This document shows, piece by piece, positions 30,277 through 39,474 of a stretch of 64,000 bases of DNA. The notes beneath the pieces are model-generated. The model worked only from the letters and a program-made list of their open reading frames with translations, was not told the origin of the DNA and did no database searches. The number at the start of each line of letters is the position of its first letter. Within the stretch, counting starts at the first letter, position 1. The position numbers and the translations under genes are program-made. Source of the DNA: Bacillus sp. JCM 19034 (GTDB lineage Bacteria > Bacillota > Bacilli > Bacillales > Bacillaceae_D); NCBI RefSeq assembly GCF_001310635.1, contig NZ_BAXR01000002.1, forward strand, positions 62,001 to 126,000, read 5' to 3'.

Positions 30277-31344
30277 TTAACTTCCGGAATGGTATTTGTA
30301 CATCCAGAGAACGCCACTTTTTAGTACACGAGGCACTCGTCCAAGAAGCGTTCGCTCTCCCATTAAGCCAAAGCCATGTTTTTTTCCTAATGAACCTAAA
30401 ACACCTTTAAGCTTGATTTTCGGAAGTTGCTCTGGTAAAGGTTCACCATTCCATTGTTTTTTTAGAATAGTGACGATTTGTTCGGCTTGGCCCTCTGCAA
30501 GCTGTGCACTAGGGGCATGAGGTAAACTAGCACAATCACCAACAACAAAAACGTCATCGTCATTTGGAAGAAAGTGTTGCGGTGTTAGTTTAATTCTTCC
30601 CTGTTTATCTTTTTCGACATCTAAATTACGAACTACTTCGACAGGCTGAACTCCTGCGGTCCAAATGATCGCATCGCTCATTATTTTTTCATCATGGTTA
30701 TACAAGCCGTCTTCCTCAACTTTAGTAATATTAGATTTGTTAATGACTTCGACACCATGCTCAATAAACCAATCTTGTACATACGTACTTAATTTACGAG
30801 GGAACATAGAAAGAATAATTTCACCACGGTCAAAGAGCATAATGGTCAAATCAGGTCTGCTCTCACGAAGTTCACTTGCTAATTCAACACCACTTAAGCC
30901 TGCACCAACAATTGAAACAATTCCATTTGGTTTTACGTTATTAAGTGTTTCATATGTTTTTCGTGTTGCATCCATAGACTGGATACTGTGAGTGTATTGC
31001 TGTGCACCTGGTACATTATGGTATTTGTCCTCACAGCCTAGTCCGATAATCAGTTTATCGTAGTCAAGAATGGTACCGTCTTCCAAGTGTACTTGTTTGC
31101 CTTCTAGTTGAATTTCTGAAACAGTGCCATATTGAATAGAAAGGCGATGATCCTCCGGAAAAGTGACACGGAGGTCATGATCAGCGGCAGTTCCTGCAGC
31201 AAGAGCATAGTATTCAGTTTTTAAACAGTGATAAGGTAGTCGATCGACCAAGATAACTTTGATATCGTCCCTTAAATCAGGCAATAACCGCTGGATAATA
31301 CGCATTCCACCGTATCCACCACCAAGAATGAGTAATTTTTGCAT
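30277..31344 (-). CDS. yutJ: NADH dehydrogenase-like flavoprotein YutJ
   Basis: A 355-residue FAD/NAD(P) oxidoreductase of the type II NADH dehydrogenase family, the same length as YutJ. The FAD-binding LLILGGGYGGMRIIQRL starts at residue 3, the second nucleotide-binding motif is VSIVGAGLSGVELASEL and the conserved VFVVGDCASLPHAPSAQLAEG-type segment is present (written here in part). The electron acceptor is presumed to be menaquinone, but this is not proven. GGAGACA precedes the ATG at 31344. It is monocistronic and divergent from yuzB. Confidence 0.88.
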   Translation of the reverse strand: MQKLLILGGGYGGMRIIQRLLPDLRDDIKVILVDRLPYHCLKTEYYALAAGTAADHDLRVTFPEDHRLSIQYGTVSEIQLEGKQVHLEDGTILDYDKLIIGLGCEDKYHNVPGAQQYTHSIQSMDATRKTYETLNNVKPNGIVSIVGAGLSGVELASELRESRPDLTIMLFDRGEIILSMFPRKLSTYVQDWFIEHGVEVINKSNITKVEEDGLYNHDEKIMSDAIIWTAGVQPVEVVRNLDVEKDKQGRIKLTPQHFLPNDDDVFVVGDCASLPHAPSAQLAEGQAEQIVTILKKQWNGEPLPEQLPKIKLKGVLGSLGKKHGFGLMGERTLLGRVPRVLKSGVLWMYKYHSGS

Positions 31345-31558
31345 GGAAAATGTCTCCTTTGAGAAGAAAAGATAGAGAATTGCAAACGATTGCAAGTAAA
31401 CATAATATATATGACAGTTTGATTATATCAAGTTGAGATAAAATAACAACAAATTGATTAATTTTTTAATAATTGCGTACATTGTGAAAAATAATCGGAA
31501 TTGACTTCTTACTACAGCGAGAGTAGCATAAATGTTGTAGATTAAATGAGGTGAAAAT

Positions 31559-31795
31559 ATGCGTCCTATTATTGAATTTTGTTTAAGTAACTTAGCAAGT
31601 GGTTCACAGAAAGCGATGGAAATGTTAGAGAAGGACCCTAACTTAGATATTATTGAGTACGGCTGCTTAAATCATTGTGGCCAATGTGCCTTAGCACCGT
31701 TTGCTCTCGTTAATGGTGAATATATTTCTGCTGAGACAAATGATGAGCTTGTTGATCAAATATATGAATATTTAGAAGAAAATCCGATGTTTTAA
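31559..31795 (+). CDS. yuzB: DUF1450 protein YuzB
   Basis: A 78-residue DUF1450 protein matching Yuz[21 protein letters not shown], then [20 protein letters not shown]. The four-cysteine pattern (FC near residue 8; GCLNHCGQC) suggests a metal or Fe-S site in a thioredoxin-like small fold, but the function is unknown. GAGGTG precedes the ATG. A second cysteine-rich small gene follows 24 bases later, then dapF, forming an apparent operon. Confidence 0.88.
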   Translation: MRPIIEFCLSNLASGSQKAMEMLEKDPNLDIIEYGCLNHCGQCALAPFALVNGEYISAETNDELVDQIYEYLEENPMF

Positions 31796-31819
31796 ATAAA
31801 CCGATAAGGGAGGTTTTTT

Positions 31820-32062
31820 ATGGAGATGATCCCATTCACTCATACTTGGCCTTATGAAATGATGATGGGTGACGTTTATTTTGATTCTTGCCCATATTGT
31901 CATCAAGAACAAGTGAGGACAAATATGAAAAAAATAGATTTCAAACGTGCACAAGAAGGAATTAAGACAAGGTTGATCATGCCTTGTTGTCATGAGGTCA
32001 TGACAATTATAGAGGTAGATGATGACTATTTTTGGACAGACAAGCCGTTAAGAAAGGGGTAG
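31820..32062 (+). CDS. Unrecognised cysteine-rich small protein
   Basis: An 80-residue protein I do not recognise. It has a zinc-ribbon-like pattern: [16 protein letters not shown] (CxxCH) about residue 24, and MPCCHEV (CCH) 30 residues later, consistent with a metal site built from two Cys/His knuckles. There is no membrane segment. GGGAGG precedes the ATG. It is sandwiched between yuzB and dapF on the same strand, with dapF starting five bases after its stop, so it is cotranscribed with both. Confidence 0.6.
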   Translation: MEMIPFTHTWPYEMMMGDVYFDSCPYCHQEQVRTNMKKIDFKRAQEGIKTRLIMPCCHEVMTIIEVDDDYFWTDKPLRKG

Positions 32063-32067
32063 TACAA

Positions 32068-32915
32068 TTGCAATTCACAAAAATGCATGGACTTGGGAAC
32101 AGTTATGTTATATAGATGTTTTTAAACATCCGTTAAAGGAAGAAGATTTACCACAACTTGCGATCGAAGTAGCTGATAAAAATAAGGGGATTGGCTCTGA
32201 TGGTCTAATTTTAGTCGCACCATCTGAAGAAGCACCGGTAAAAATGAGAATTTTCAACAATGATGGTTCGGAAGCAAAAAATTGTGGGAATGGTCTAAGA
32301 TGTGTGGCGAAATTCGCCTTCGAACATGGTTATGTTGAAGAAGAAACGTTTCTAATTGAAACATTGGCAGGGCTAGTAGAAGCAAAAGTTCATGTTGATG
32401 GTAAAAGGGTAACAAATGTAACAGTTAATATGGGTAGACCAATTTTAGAAAGAAAGTTAATTCCAATGATGGGGGAAGCTGCTGATCAAGTAGTAGCTGA
32501 ACCTTTTGCGATTGGTGAGGATACAGTAACGTTAACGGCAGTTTCAATGGGGAATCCCCATGCAGTTATGTTTGTTGACGATATAAAGCAAGCACCTGTT
32601 ACAACAATTGGCCCTTTAATGGAAAAGGATGAACGTTTTCCCGATTGGGTGAATGTGGAATTTGTTGAGGTGGTCTCTCCTAATGAAATTCATTTCCGTG
32701 TATGGGAAAGAGGATCTGGTATTACGCAAGCTTGCGGAACAGGGGCGTGTGCAGCAGTTGTTGCATCTGTGTTAAATGGGTATAGTCAAAAAGGTAAGGA
32801 AGTTATCGTTCATTTATTAGGCGGTGACTTACGTATTATTTGGGATGAAAATGGGGATGTGCTTATGACAGGCGGTGCCGAAGTGATTTGCGAAGGAATT
32901 TTTGAGCGTAAATAA
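32068..32915 (+). CDS. dapF: Diaminopimelate epimerase, frameshifted
   Basis: Diaminopimelate epimerase, about 282 residues after repair, making meso-DAP for peptidoglycan and lysine. Translation starts at TTG 32068 ([13 protein letters not shown]) with GAAAGGGG upstream. One T is missing at 32108-32109, after which [16 protein letters not shown] and the rest follow. The two catalytic cysteines lie in [11 protein letters not shown] and [11 protein letters not shown]. The gene is essential in Gram-positive rods, so the frameshift must be an artefact. A terminator separates it from mqnE. Confidence 0.93.
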
Positions 32916-32921
32916 TTGATG

Positions 32922-32951
32922 AGGGTTGTTCCACTTGGAACAACCCTTTAG
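32922..32951. terminator. Terminator between dapF and mqnE
   Basis: An 11-bp perfect stem AGGGTTGTTCC (32922-32932), loop ACTT, GGAACAACCCT (32937-32947) lies between converging genes. Confidence 0.75.
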
Positions 32952-32953
32952 TA

Positions 32954-34048
32954 TTAGTATTTTTTAATAATATTATAGAATGTATCACGTTCAACAGGCG
33001 TTTTTCCGGCACTTTTAATAAGGTGGATAAGCTCCTCACGAGTAATGCCTTGTGAAGTTAAAGCACCAACGGAATGGGAAATACGTTCTTCAATTAATGT
33101 ACCATGAATATCACTTGACCCAAATGTTAACGCCATTTGTGTTAATTGAACACCAATGTTAATCCAATAAGCTTTAATATGGTCAAAGTTATCAAGCATT
33201 AGACGACTAATAGCCAATGTTCTCATATCGTCATACGCACTGGTACGACGCTTTAATCCGGCTTTTACACTGCGTGGCTGCATGGCTAGTGGAATAAATA
33301 CCATAAAACCATTTGTTCGATCTTGTAGCTGACGGACACGATCCATATGGATTAACCGTTCTTCTTTAGATTCTATTGAACCATAGAGCATTGTTGCGTG
33401 TGTACGTAAGCCTAGATTATGTGCAATTTCATGTGCTTCAAGCCATTGATCTGTTGAGGCTTTTTCTGGACTCATCTTTGCCCGATACCGTTCTGTTAAT
33501 ATTTCAGCTCCACCACCCGGAAGCGTATCTAGTCCAGCTTTAATAAGCTCTTCCAACACTTCTTTCATAGATAAACCAGAGAGTCTAGAGAAAAATTCAA
33601 TTTCTGCTCCTGTATAAGCCTTCACAGTCACGTTAGGGTAATGTTTCTTTAACGTACGAATGGTATCTAAATAGTAATCAAACGGGACTTCATTGTTATG
33701 TCCACCGACGATATGAAACTCACGAATGTTATCATTCCATCTTTTCTCAACATATTCTAATAATGCTGCTTCATCCATCGTATATGCGCCTTCTTGGCCA
33801 GGCTTACGCTTGAATCCACAAAATCCGCAATTAGCTTCACAGACATTAGTCGGGTTAATGTACATATTTTCAATAAAATATACGTTATGCCCGTTTTTTT
33901 CTAGGTTTACTTTGTTGGCTAGCTGTGCAATACCAAGCAAGTCAGGTGATTCAAATAAGTATAAGCCATCCTCAATGCTAAGCCGTTGTTTATTTTCTAG
34001 TTTCTCAGCAATTGCTTCTAATTTCGTATCTGTTAACATGATACTCAT
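32954..34048 (-). CDS. mqnE: Aminofutalosine synthase-like radical SAM enzyme MqnE
   Basis: A 364-residue radical SAM enzyme of the MqnE/MqnC group. The cluster motif is CEANCGFC in NPTNVCEANCGFCGFKR. I favour MqnE (aminofutalosine synthase) over MqnC because of EFHIVGGHNNEVPFDYYLDT, KAYTGAEIEFFSRLSGLSM and AGLDTLPGGGAEIL, which follow the MqnE pattern. It would act in the futalosine route to menaquinone, which B. subtilis lacks. No other mqn gene is adjacent. GGAGG precedes the ATG at 34048 by ten bases; the frame is open a little further upstream. Confidence 0.82.
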   Translation of the reverse strand: MSIMLTDTKLEAIAEKLENKQRLSIEDGLYLFESPDLLGIAQLANKVNLEKNGHNVYFIENMYINPTNVCEANCGFCGFKRKPGQEGAYTMDEAALLEYVEKRWNDNIREFHIVGGHNNEVPFDYYLDTIRTLKKHYPNVTVKAYTGAEIEFFSRLSGLSMKEVLEELIKAGLDTLPGGGAEILTERYRAKMSPEKASTDQWLEAHEIAHNLGLRTHATMLYGSIESKEERLIHMDRVRQLQDRTNGFMVFIPLAMQPRSVKAGLKRRTSAYDDMRTLAISRLMLDNFDHIKAYWINIGVQLTQMALTFGSSDIHGTLIEERISHSVGALTSQGITREELIHLIKSAGKTPVERDTFYNIIKKY

Positions 34049-34359
34049 AAAAATGTTTCCTCCATTTCGAATAAAAAAATCAATCAATACGTAGTCATAA
34101 ATGAGTGTGCTTCATAAAATAAAAGTGAATAAATTTATGAAGAAAAAGAGGGGAGAACCCTCTCAATATCGAAATATTTACTATTCATTTTTTCTATTAT
34201 ACTATTACTTTGAATTGATTAAAAGGAAGACATCTAATTACAAACTTTAACATATGTTCAACAAAAATTGGAACAGATGTGGAATTTATTGCGTTCTAGT
34301 TGTTAGTTTTGTAAACTATAGGTAACTACTGAACAAGTAAATGGGGAGAGGTGATAGGG
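34049..34359. other. Intergenic, mqnE to spo0E-like gene
   Basis: A 311-base AT-rich gap with divergent promoters presumed. The only structure I see is a short hairpin AGAGGG/CCCTCT at 34147-34163 without a T-run. No open frame with a start signal. Confidence 0.4.
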
Positions 34360-34556
34360 ATGCGTAATGTTATAAACCACGATGCTTATTTTAAAAAATA
34401 GAAGATTTACGCTTTAAAATGATTGATGCAGCAAAAATATATGGAATGAACCACCCTATTGTCTTGCAGTACAGTCAAAAGTTAGATCACACACATAATG
34501 AATTAATGATGATTACACATTCTGCTTCTCATGATCACCATCCAGTAGATTGTTGA
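34360..34556 (+). CDS. Spo0E-family aspartyl-phosphate phosphatase-like protein, frameshifted
   Basis: A short gene hidden by a frameshift. ATG at 34360 follows GGGGAGAG and reads MRNVINHDAYFKK; restoring one A in the A-run 34393-34398 continues IEDLRFKMIDAAKIYGMNHP, then VLQYSQKLDHTHNELMMI to TGA at 34554. The 65-residue product has the two-helix Spo0E layout: an amphipathic first helix, a glycine turn (YGMNHP) and the signature SQxLD, here SQKLD. Spo0E proteins dephosphorylate Spo0A~P and delay sporulation. The His-rich tail (HSASHDHHPVDC) is unusual. It is upstream of yutM. Confidence 0.72.
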
Positions 34557-34630
34557 GATAAAAAGTCGACTTCCTTGAGGTGCAAGGAGTAATTATTGTA
34601 TAATAAAAGTCTAATTGGAGGAGGGATGTT

Positions 34631-34983
34631 ATGATTACAATAACGGAATCCGCCGTGAGTCAAATCTTAACTATGAAGGAAGCTGAGGGAGACGATAGCC
34701 TGATGCTCCGTTTCGGTGTGAAAGGTGGAGGCTGTAGCGGTCTTTCTTATGGTATGGGATTTGACAATCAAAAGACGGAAGATGATGAATTGCATAGAAT
34801 TAATGGGTTAGACGTGTTAATTGATAAGGATAGTGTTCCGATTGTTAAAGACGTAACAATTGATTATAAGCAAAATATGATGGGTGGCGGCTTTACGATT
34901 GACAACCCGAATGCGATTGCAAATTGTGGATGTGGTTCTCTTTTAGAACGGCGACAAATGCTGGAAAACCTGAAGAGTGTTAA
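34631..34983 (+). CDS. yutM: HesB/IscA-type Fe-S protein YutM, frameshifted
   Basis: An A-type Fe-S carrier (HesB/IscA/SufA family). The three conserved cysteines are GGGCSGLSYG and NCGCGSSF. The uninterrupted frame runs past its proper end to 35011 because one T or C is missing near 34937; restoring it gives the canonical C-terminus CGCGSSFRTATNAGKPEEC and TAA at 34981-34983, about 117 residues. GGAGGAGG precedes the ATG. It works with the SUF system and YutI. A bidirectional terminator follows. Confidence 0.9.
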
Positions 34984-35034
34984 AAAAACGTCTTTTTTAG
35001 ATGAAATGTAGAATAATAAAATTGACAAAAATAA

Positions 35035-35079
35035 AGGTGTCCTTGACGGTCAGGTTTGACAGTCAGGGACACCTCTTTT
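35035..35079. terminator. Terminator between yutM and yumC
   Basis: Stem AGGTGTCC...TGAC (from 35035) and GTCAGGGACACCT (35062-35074) with a T-run to the right and A-run to the left serves both converging genes. Confidence 0.8.
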
Positions 35080-35084
35080 AGCTG

Positions 35085-36073
35085 TTAAAATAAACTCGTA
35101 CTATGACCAGGGAATACTTTAGCACTTGGGTCAATATAGGCTTTTGCATTGTTGATGGCTGTTGGAGCTTCGCCGAAACCAGTTGCGATTAATTTTACCT
35201 TTCCTTCATATGAGCATACATCACCAGCCGCATATACACCCGGAAGATTTGTTTCCATCTTTGTATTAACTTTGATGGAGTTTCGCTCGATATCAAGTCC
35301 CCATTTTTTATGGGACCGAGGGATGATACAAAACCAAAGTTTACGATGACGGAATCAACATCAATTGTATGTGTTTTACTTCCTTTTATTTCTGCTAACT
35401 TTACTTGGTTAATGGCTGTTTCATCACCAATTAAGTCTTGAATTTGAAATGGCGTTAATATGTTAACATTGGATTTCTTTAAAAGTTCTAAACTGTGTTC
35501 ATGAGCACGGAATTTGTCACGGCGGTGGATAAGCGTTACTTCTTTTGCAATTGGTTCAAGCATTAATGACCAATCAACTGCAGAATCCCCCCCACCACAT
35601 ACGAGTACACGCTGTCCAGCAAATGCTTCAAGATCTTTAATAAAGTAATGTAAGTTCTTACCTTCGTAATGACTTGCACCTTCTACCTCTAATCTCCTTG
35701 GTTGAAAAGCACCAGCACCAGCAGTGATTATGACTGCCTTTGTAAAATGAGTATCCTTATCCGTTTGGATAATATATGAATCATCTTCCTGCTTAATTAA
35801 TTCTTGTACAGACTCTTCAAGAACAAACGTCGGATTGAATTGATTTGCTTGTTCCATGAGACGGTCTACAAGCTCTTGTGCACGTACTTTTGGAAATCCA
35901 GCTACATCATATATGTATTTCTCTGGATAAAGAGCGGCTAACTGCCCTCCTAATTGCGGCATACTTTCAATGATTTTCACTTTAGCTTGTCTCATTCCCC
36001 CATAAAAGGCAGCAAACAAACCAGTCGGGCCACCGCCGATAATTGTAATATCATACATAGTTGAATCTGACAT
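35085..36073 (-). CDS. yumC: Ferredoxin/flavodoxin-NADP reductase YumC, frameshifted
   Basis: TrxR-like ferredoxin-NADP+ reductase, 329 residues after repair. FAD motif [25 protein letters not shown] motif [17 protein letters not shown] and [10 protein letters not shown] are intact; as in this family there is no CxxC redox pair. One base is missing at about 35303, just before WGLDIERN; repair continues to [20 protein letters not shown] and the C-terminus ending GHSTSLF, stop at 35085. GGAGGTG precedes the ATG at 36073. It supplies reduced ferredoxin or flavodoxin and is essential in B. subtilis, so the break is an artefact. Confidence 0.92.
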
Positions 36074-36407
36074 TATTTTAGGCACCTCCAAGTATTCATA
36101 TCAATTATTATATGCATAAATAAAAAGAAAAAGAAAGAATACGGAATGATTCTATAATGAATATTCTTAAGTAAGTTCGCTCACATTAAAAATAAGAATA
36201 ATTTAATAGTAAATGGTATTTACTGAAATGATCAAAAAATAGTTGAAATATGTCTAGAAAACGAATATTATAGAACTGTGTTTAGTGAATTCTTTGCGAG
36301 ATTATCTAACAATATCTTTCTTTGTTTATGTTCGTGAAAATATTCACAATAAGTTCGTAGCAATTATTTTTTTTTGAAAATCTATAAAGAAAACGGAAGT
36401 GATTTTG
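36074..36407. other. Divergent intergenic region, yumC to yumB
   Basis: A 334-base AT-rich region holding both divergent promoters. Its one distinctive element is the Rex-like operator at 36332-36349 described separately. Nothing else is recognisable. Confidence 0.4.
36332..36349. promoter_or_regulatory. Rex-type operator upstream of yumB
   Basis: TCGTGAA (36332-36338), AATA, TTCACAA (36343-36349) matches the Rex consensus TTGTGAA-N4-TTCACAA at 13 of 14 fixed positions. It lies about 59 bases before the yumB start. Rex represses respiratory and fermentative genes when the NADH/NAD+ ratio is low. Its presence before an NADH dehydrogenase gene makes regulatory sense. Confidence 0.65.
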
Positions 36408-37603
36408 TTGAAAAAGCCAAATATTGTACTTTTAGGTGCTGGATATGGCGGAATGATTACAGCAGCACGCTTATCAAAGAAAGTCGGTCATGATGCAAAT
36501 ATTACACTAGTTAATAAGCATGACTATCACTATCAAACAACGTGGTTACATGAGCCAGCAGCAGGTACACTATCTGCAGATCGTACTCGTATGCCTATTG
36601 ACAGTGTTCTTGATTTAAACAAAATTAATTTTGTGAAAGACGAAGTTGTAGAGATTAAACGTGAAGAAAAGAAGGTTATCCTTAAGCAGGGTGAGCTTGA
36701 ATATGACTACTTAGTCATTGGATTAGGCTCAGAAGCAGAGACGTTTGGTGTACCTGGTGTACATGAGTATGCCTTTAGCAAATGGACAGTAAATGGTGTT
36801 CGCGAAGTGAAGGAGCATATTGAGTACCAATTTGCGAAATATAACAACTTACCTGAAAAGAAGGATGAGCTATTAACATTTATCGTAGCTGGTGCTGGTT
36901 TTACGGGTATTGAATTTATTGGTGAACTTTCAGAACGAGTACCAGAGCTTTGTCAGACATATGATATCCCTAGAGAAAAGGTGAAAATGTATGTGATTGA
37001 AGCTGCCCCTACTGCACTGCCTGGTTTTGACCCTGAGCTTGTCGAATATGGATGAACTTGCTTGAGAGCCGTGGTGTTGAGTTTAAAATCAACTGCCCAA
37101 TTAAAGAGGTAACGGAATCAGGTGTTATTTTGGCAAGTGGTGATGAAATTAAAGCTGAGACAATCGTTTGGGCTACAGGTGTTAGAGGAAGCTCTATCAT
37201 CGAAAAATCTGGTTTTGAAGCAATGCGTGGACGTATTAAGGTAGAACCAGATCTACGTGCTCCTGGTCATGAGGATATTTTTGTCATTGGTGACTGTGCT
37301 TTGATTATTAACGAAGAAATCAATCGCCCGTACCCTCCAACGGCACAAATTGCTATGCAAATGGCGGAAATATGTGCGAACAATTTACGAGCATTATTAG
37401 ATGGGGGTTCACTACAAACGTTCACTCCACAAATCAAAGGAACGGTTGCTTCATTAGGTGGCAAAGAAGCGATTGGTGTCGTCGGAACGAAGAAATTATT
37501 CGGTTCAACAGCTAACTTTATGAAGAAGATGATTGACAATCGTTATTTATTCTTATTAGGTGGTCCTGGACTAGTTCTTAAACGCGGAAAGAGCCCGATG
37601 TAA
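36408..37603 (+). CDS. yumB: Type II NADH dehydrogenase YumB, frameshifted
   Basis: Non-proton-pumping NADH:quinone oxidoreductase, about 398 residues after repair. FAD motif [24 protein letters not shown] motif [17 protein letters not shown] and the late VIGDCALI / [12 protein letters not shown] segment are all present. One base is missing near 37050 ([15 protein letters not shown]). I start at TTG 36408, six bases after GGAAGTG, giving [10 protein letters not shown]; a GTG at 36399 is the alternative. It feeds electrons from NADH to menaquinone. A Rex-type operator precedes it. Confidence 0.9.
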
Positions 37604-37613
37604 TTAATTGATT

Positions 37614-37660
37614 TTAGAATGGCGTAAAAGGCTTCCCTTTTACGCCATTCTAAGTTTGTT
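37614..37660 (+). terminator. Terminator after yumB
   Basis: An 18-bp perfect stem, TTAGAATGGCGTAAAAGG (37614-37631) with its complement at 37636-37653, and a short loop. Confidence 0.85.
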
Positions 37661-37728
37661 CATGATTTAGTCAATTGACGAAGGATTCTTTCATTGCGTA
37701 AAATGTAAGGGACGTGGGGGTGCGTTTG

Positions 37729-38046
37729 ATGAATATACCACAATTAATTATTTCAATTGTACTGTTTCTCGTATTATTTTTCGGTATAGGCTTTTTATTA
37801 AATATGGTTTTACGATCAACATGGATTATGGCTTTTATATATCCTCTTGTTATTATATGGATTGTAAATGATGCTAAATTAATCGATTATGTCACACAGC
37901 CTTCTGTTGCCTTTTCTTCAATTGGCGAGCATTTATTTGCATTACAGCTGGTAGATATGATTATTTTATTTAGTGGTTTTGCTGGGGCTATTATTTCAGG
38001 TATAGTCATTAAAATGCTACGGGTTCGTGGCTATCAAATGTTTTAG
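37729..38046 (+). CDS. yuiB: Membrane protein YuiB
   Basis: A 105-residue integral membrane protein with about three membrane segments (LIISIVLFLVLFFGIGFLL, IMAFIYPLVIIWIV, IILFSGFAGAIISGIVI) and a C-terminus ending RGYQMF, matching YuiB in length and ends. Function is unknown. GGGGGTG lies about seven bases before the ATG at 37729; the upstream open frame is shorter of support. A terminator lies about 110 bases after the stop. Confidence 0.82.
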   Translation: MNIPQLIISIVLFLVLFFGIGFLLNMVLRSTWIMAFIYPLVIIWIVNDAKLIDYVTQPSVAFSSIGEHLFALQLVDMIILFSGFAGAIISGIVIKMLRVRGYQMF

Positions 38047-38153
38047 TGTAGAAAGTATGGCGAAGGGGGCTTTGCTGTACTTTTTTATTTAGAAAGAACA
38101 TGGTGTCTTAATTATGAGGGCAAAATGTCAAGAATACCATCGAGAAAGACTTC

Positions 38154-38178
38154 GACGCATGATGCGTCTTTTTTTTTG
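38154..38178 (+). terminator. Terminator between yuiB and yuiC
   Basis: GACGCA (38154-38159), TGA, TGCGTC (38163-38168), then nine T. Confidence 0.8.
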
Positions 38179-38241
38179 CTGTTTTGCGTATAAATCATTT
38201 CACTTCTGGGGAGGATGATTTCATGAGAGGAGTGAATTTGA

Positions 38242-38943
38242 TTGATACGTTTAAAAACGTTGAGTCGAGGTTTTCTTATAAGTGTGTTATTTATGACAGC
38301 TTTATTGACGACGTTTGAAACCTTCTCAAATGTAAGTGCGGCTGAGCTGCATCAATGGATTTACGAAAAATTGAAATTTTCTCAAGAAGAAGAGTTACAT
38401 ACAGCAAGAAATACGAGCGAAAAGCAGTCGTTCTTGTCATTTAGAGATCTGCCTTTTTACTCAACGAGCGAGAAGGCGATGTCTCAGGAGGTTGTTGAAT
38501 CAGAACCAGTTACGTTGGAGGAAGCGATAGATTGGACGCAATACCCTTCCAATCATGTTGTTGCAACTGGCTATACAGCTGGTTATGAATCGACAGGTAA
38601 GAATCCAGATCATCCTAGCTATGGTATTACGTATTCAGGTGTGCGTGTAAAGCGTGATTTGTACTCAACCATTGCTGCAGATACAAGTATTTATCCAATT
38701 GGATCGGTATTATTTATTCCTGGCTATGGATACGGTGTAGTCGCAGATACTGGTTCAGCAATTAAAGGAAATAAGATTGATCTTTATTATGAAACGGTTC
38801 AGGATGTTTATGATCAATGGGGTAAGAAAGAAGTTGAGGTTTACTTAGTAAAGGAAGGAAGCGGACAGCTTTCTGAAGAAGAGTTAATTGAAATGAATGA
38901 GGAAGAAGCAGTGCAAGTCTTTCGCAATCAAATGGAGTTCTAG
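38242..38943 (+). CDS. yuiC: 3D-domain protein YuiC
   Basis: A 233-residue secreted or membrane-anchored protein with an N-terminal signal/anchor ([18 protein letters not shown]) and a C-terminal 3D domain, named for its three aspartates. The domain reads [40 protein letters not shown] and [20 protein letters not shown]. Related Sps/YuiC proteins are lytic-transglycosylase-like wall enzymes of stationary phase. Start is TTG 38242 with AGGAGTG seven bases before. A strong bidirectional terminator follows. Confidence 0.87.
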   Translation: MIRLKTLSRGFLISVLFMTALLTTFETFSNVSAAELHQWIYEKLKFSQEEELHTARNTSEKQSFLSFRDLPFYSTSEKAMSQEVVESEPVTLEEAIDWTQYPSNHVVATGYTAGYESTGKNPDHPSYGITYSGVRVKRDLYSTIAADTSIYPIGSVLFIPGYGYGVVADTGSAIKGNKIDLYYETVQDVYDQWGKKEVEVYLVKEGSGQLSEEELIEMNEEEAVQVFRNQMEF

Positions 38944-38948
38944 AGGAA

Positions 38949-38988
38949 CAAAGAGTGAGGCAGGATTATCCTGCCTCACTCTTTGTTT
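38949..38988. terminator. Bidirectional terminator between yuiC and yuiD
   Basis: A 17-bp perfect stem CAAAGAGTGAGGCAGGA (38949-38965) with its complement at 38969-38985 and a 3-nt loop. Confidence 0.85.
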
Positions 38989-38997
38989 AGTACGGCC

Positions 38998-39474
38998 TTA
39001 GTGAACGATAGCGTGTAGAATAAGAGTAAGAAAAACCCCTAATAGTGCACCGAAAAAGACCTCGATTGGTTGGTGGCCAAGCAATTCTTTTAATTCTTTC
39101 CTTTTCTCATTCTCTTGTTTTTTTGGCCAAGTTTTAACCTCTGCCACAAGCTTATTAAAATCAGTTACGAGCTGATTTATAACTGTTGCGTGATAACCTG
39201 CATGTCTTCTAACCCCTGTAGCATCAAACATGACAATAATACCGAAAATTGCGGCTATCGCAAAAACGGATGAATCAAGTCCAAACTCCAGGGCGATCGC
39301 TGTCGATAAAGATGTAACAGCAGCCGAATGCGAGCTAGGCATTCCACCAGTACTTGTTAATAAAGACCATTCAATTTTTCTTGTTGCAATAAAGTTTAGA
39401 GGAACTTTTACAAACTGAGCAAAACCTATTGCAAAAAGAGAAGCCCACAAAGGGAAATTTTGGAAAATGTCCAT
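38998..39474 (-). CDS. yuiD: Divergent PAP2-family membrane protein YuiD
   Basis: A 158-residue membrane protein of the divergent PAP2 (DUF212) family. The signature is the phosphatase-like GGMPSSHSAAVTSL loop near residue 43 and FDATGVRRHAGYHATVINQL; the C-terminal LLGHQPIEVFFGALLGVFLT gives a second His. It resembles phosphatidic acid phosphatases, but no activity is shown for YuiD. A weak AAAGGACG lies upstream of the ATG. It is convergent with yuiC. Confidence 0.88.
   Translation of the reverse strand: MDIFQNFPLWASLFAIGFAQFVKVPLNFIATRKIEWSLLTSTGGMPSSHSAAVTSLSTAIALEFGLDSSVFAIAAIFGIIVMFDATGVRRHAGYHATVINQLVTDFNKLVAEVKTWPKKQENEKRKELKELLGHQPIEVFFGALLGVFLTLILHAIVH

Noticed and set aside
34984-35011. 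Extended C-terminus of YutM to 35011
   Set aside because: It arises from reading past a missing base; the repaired frame gives the conserved C-terminus ending at 34983.
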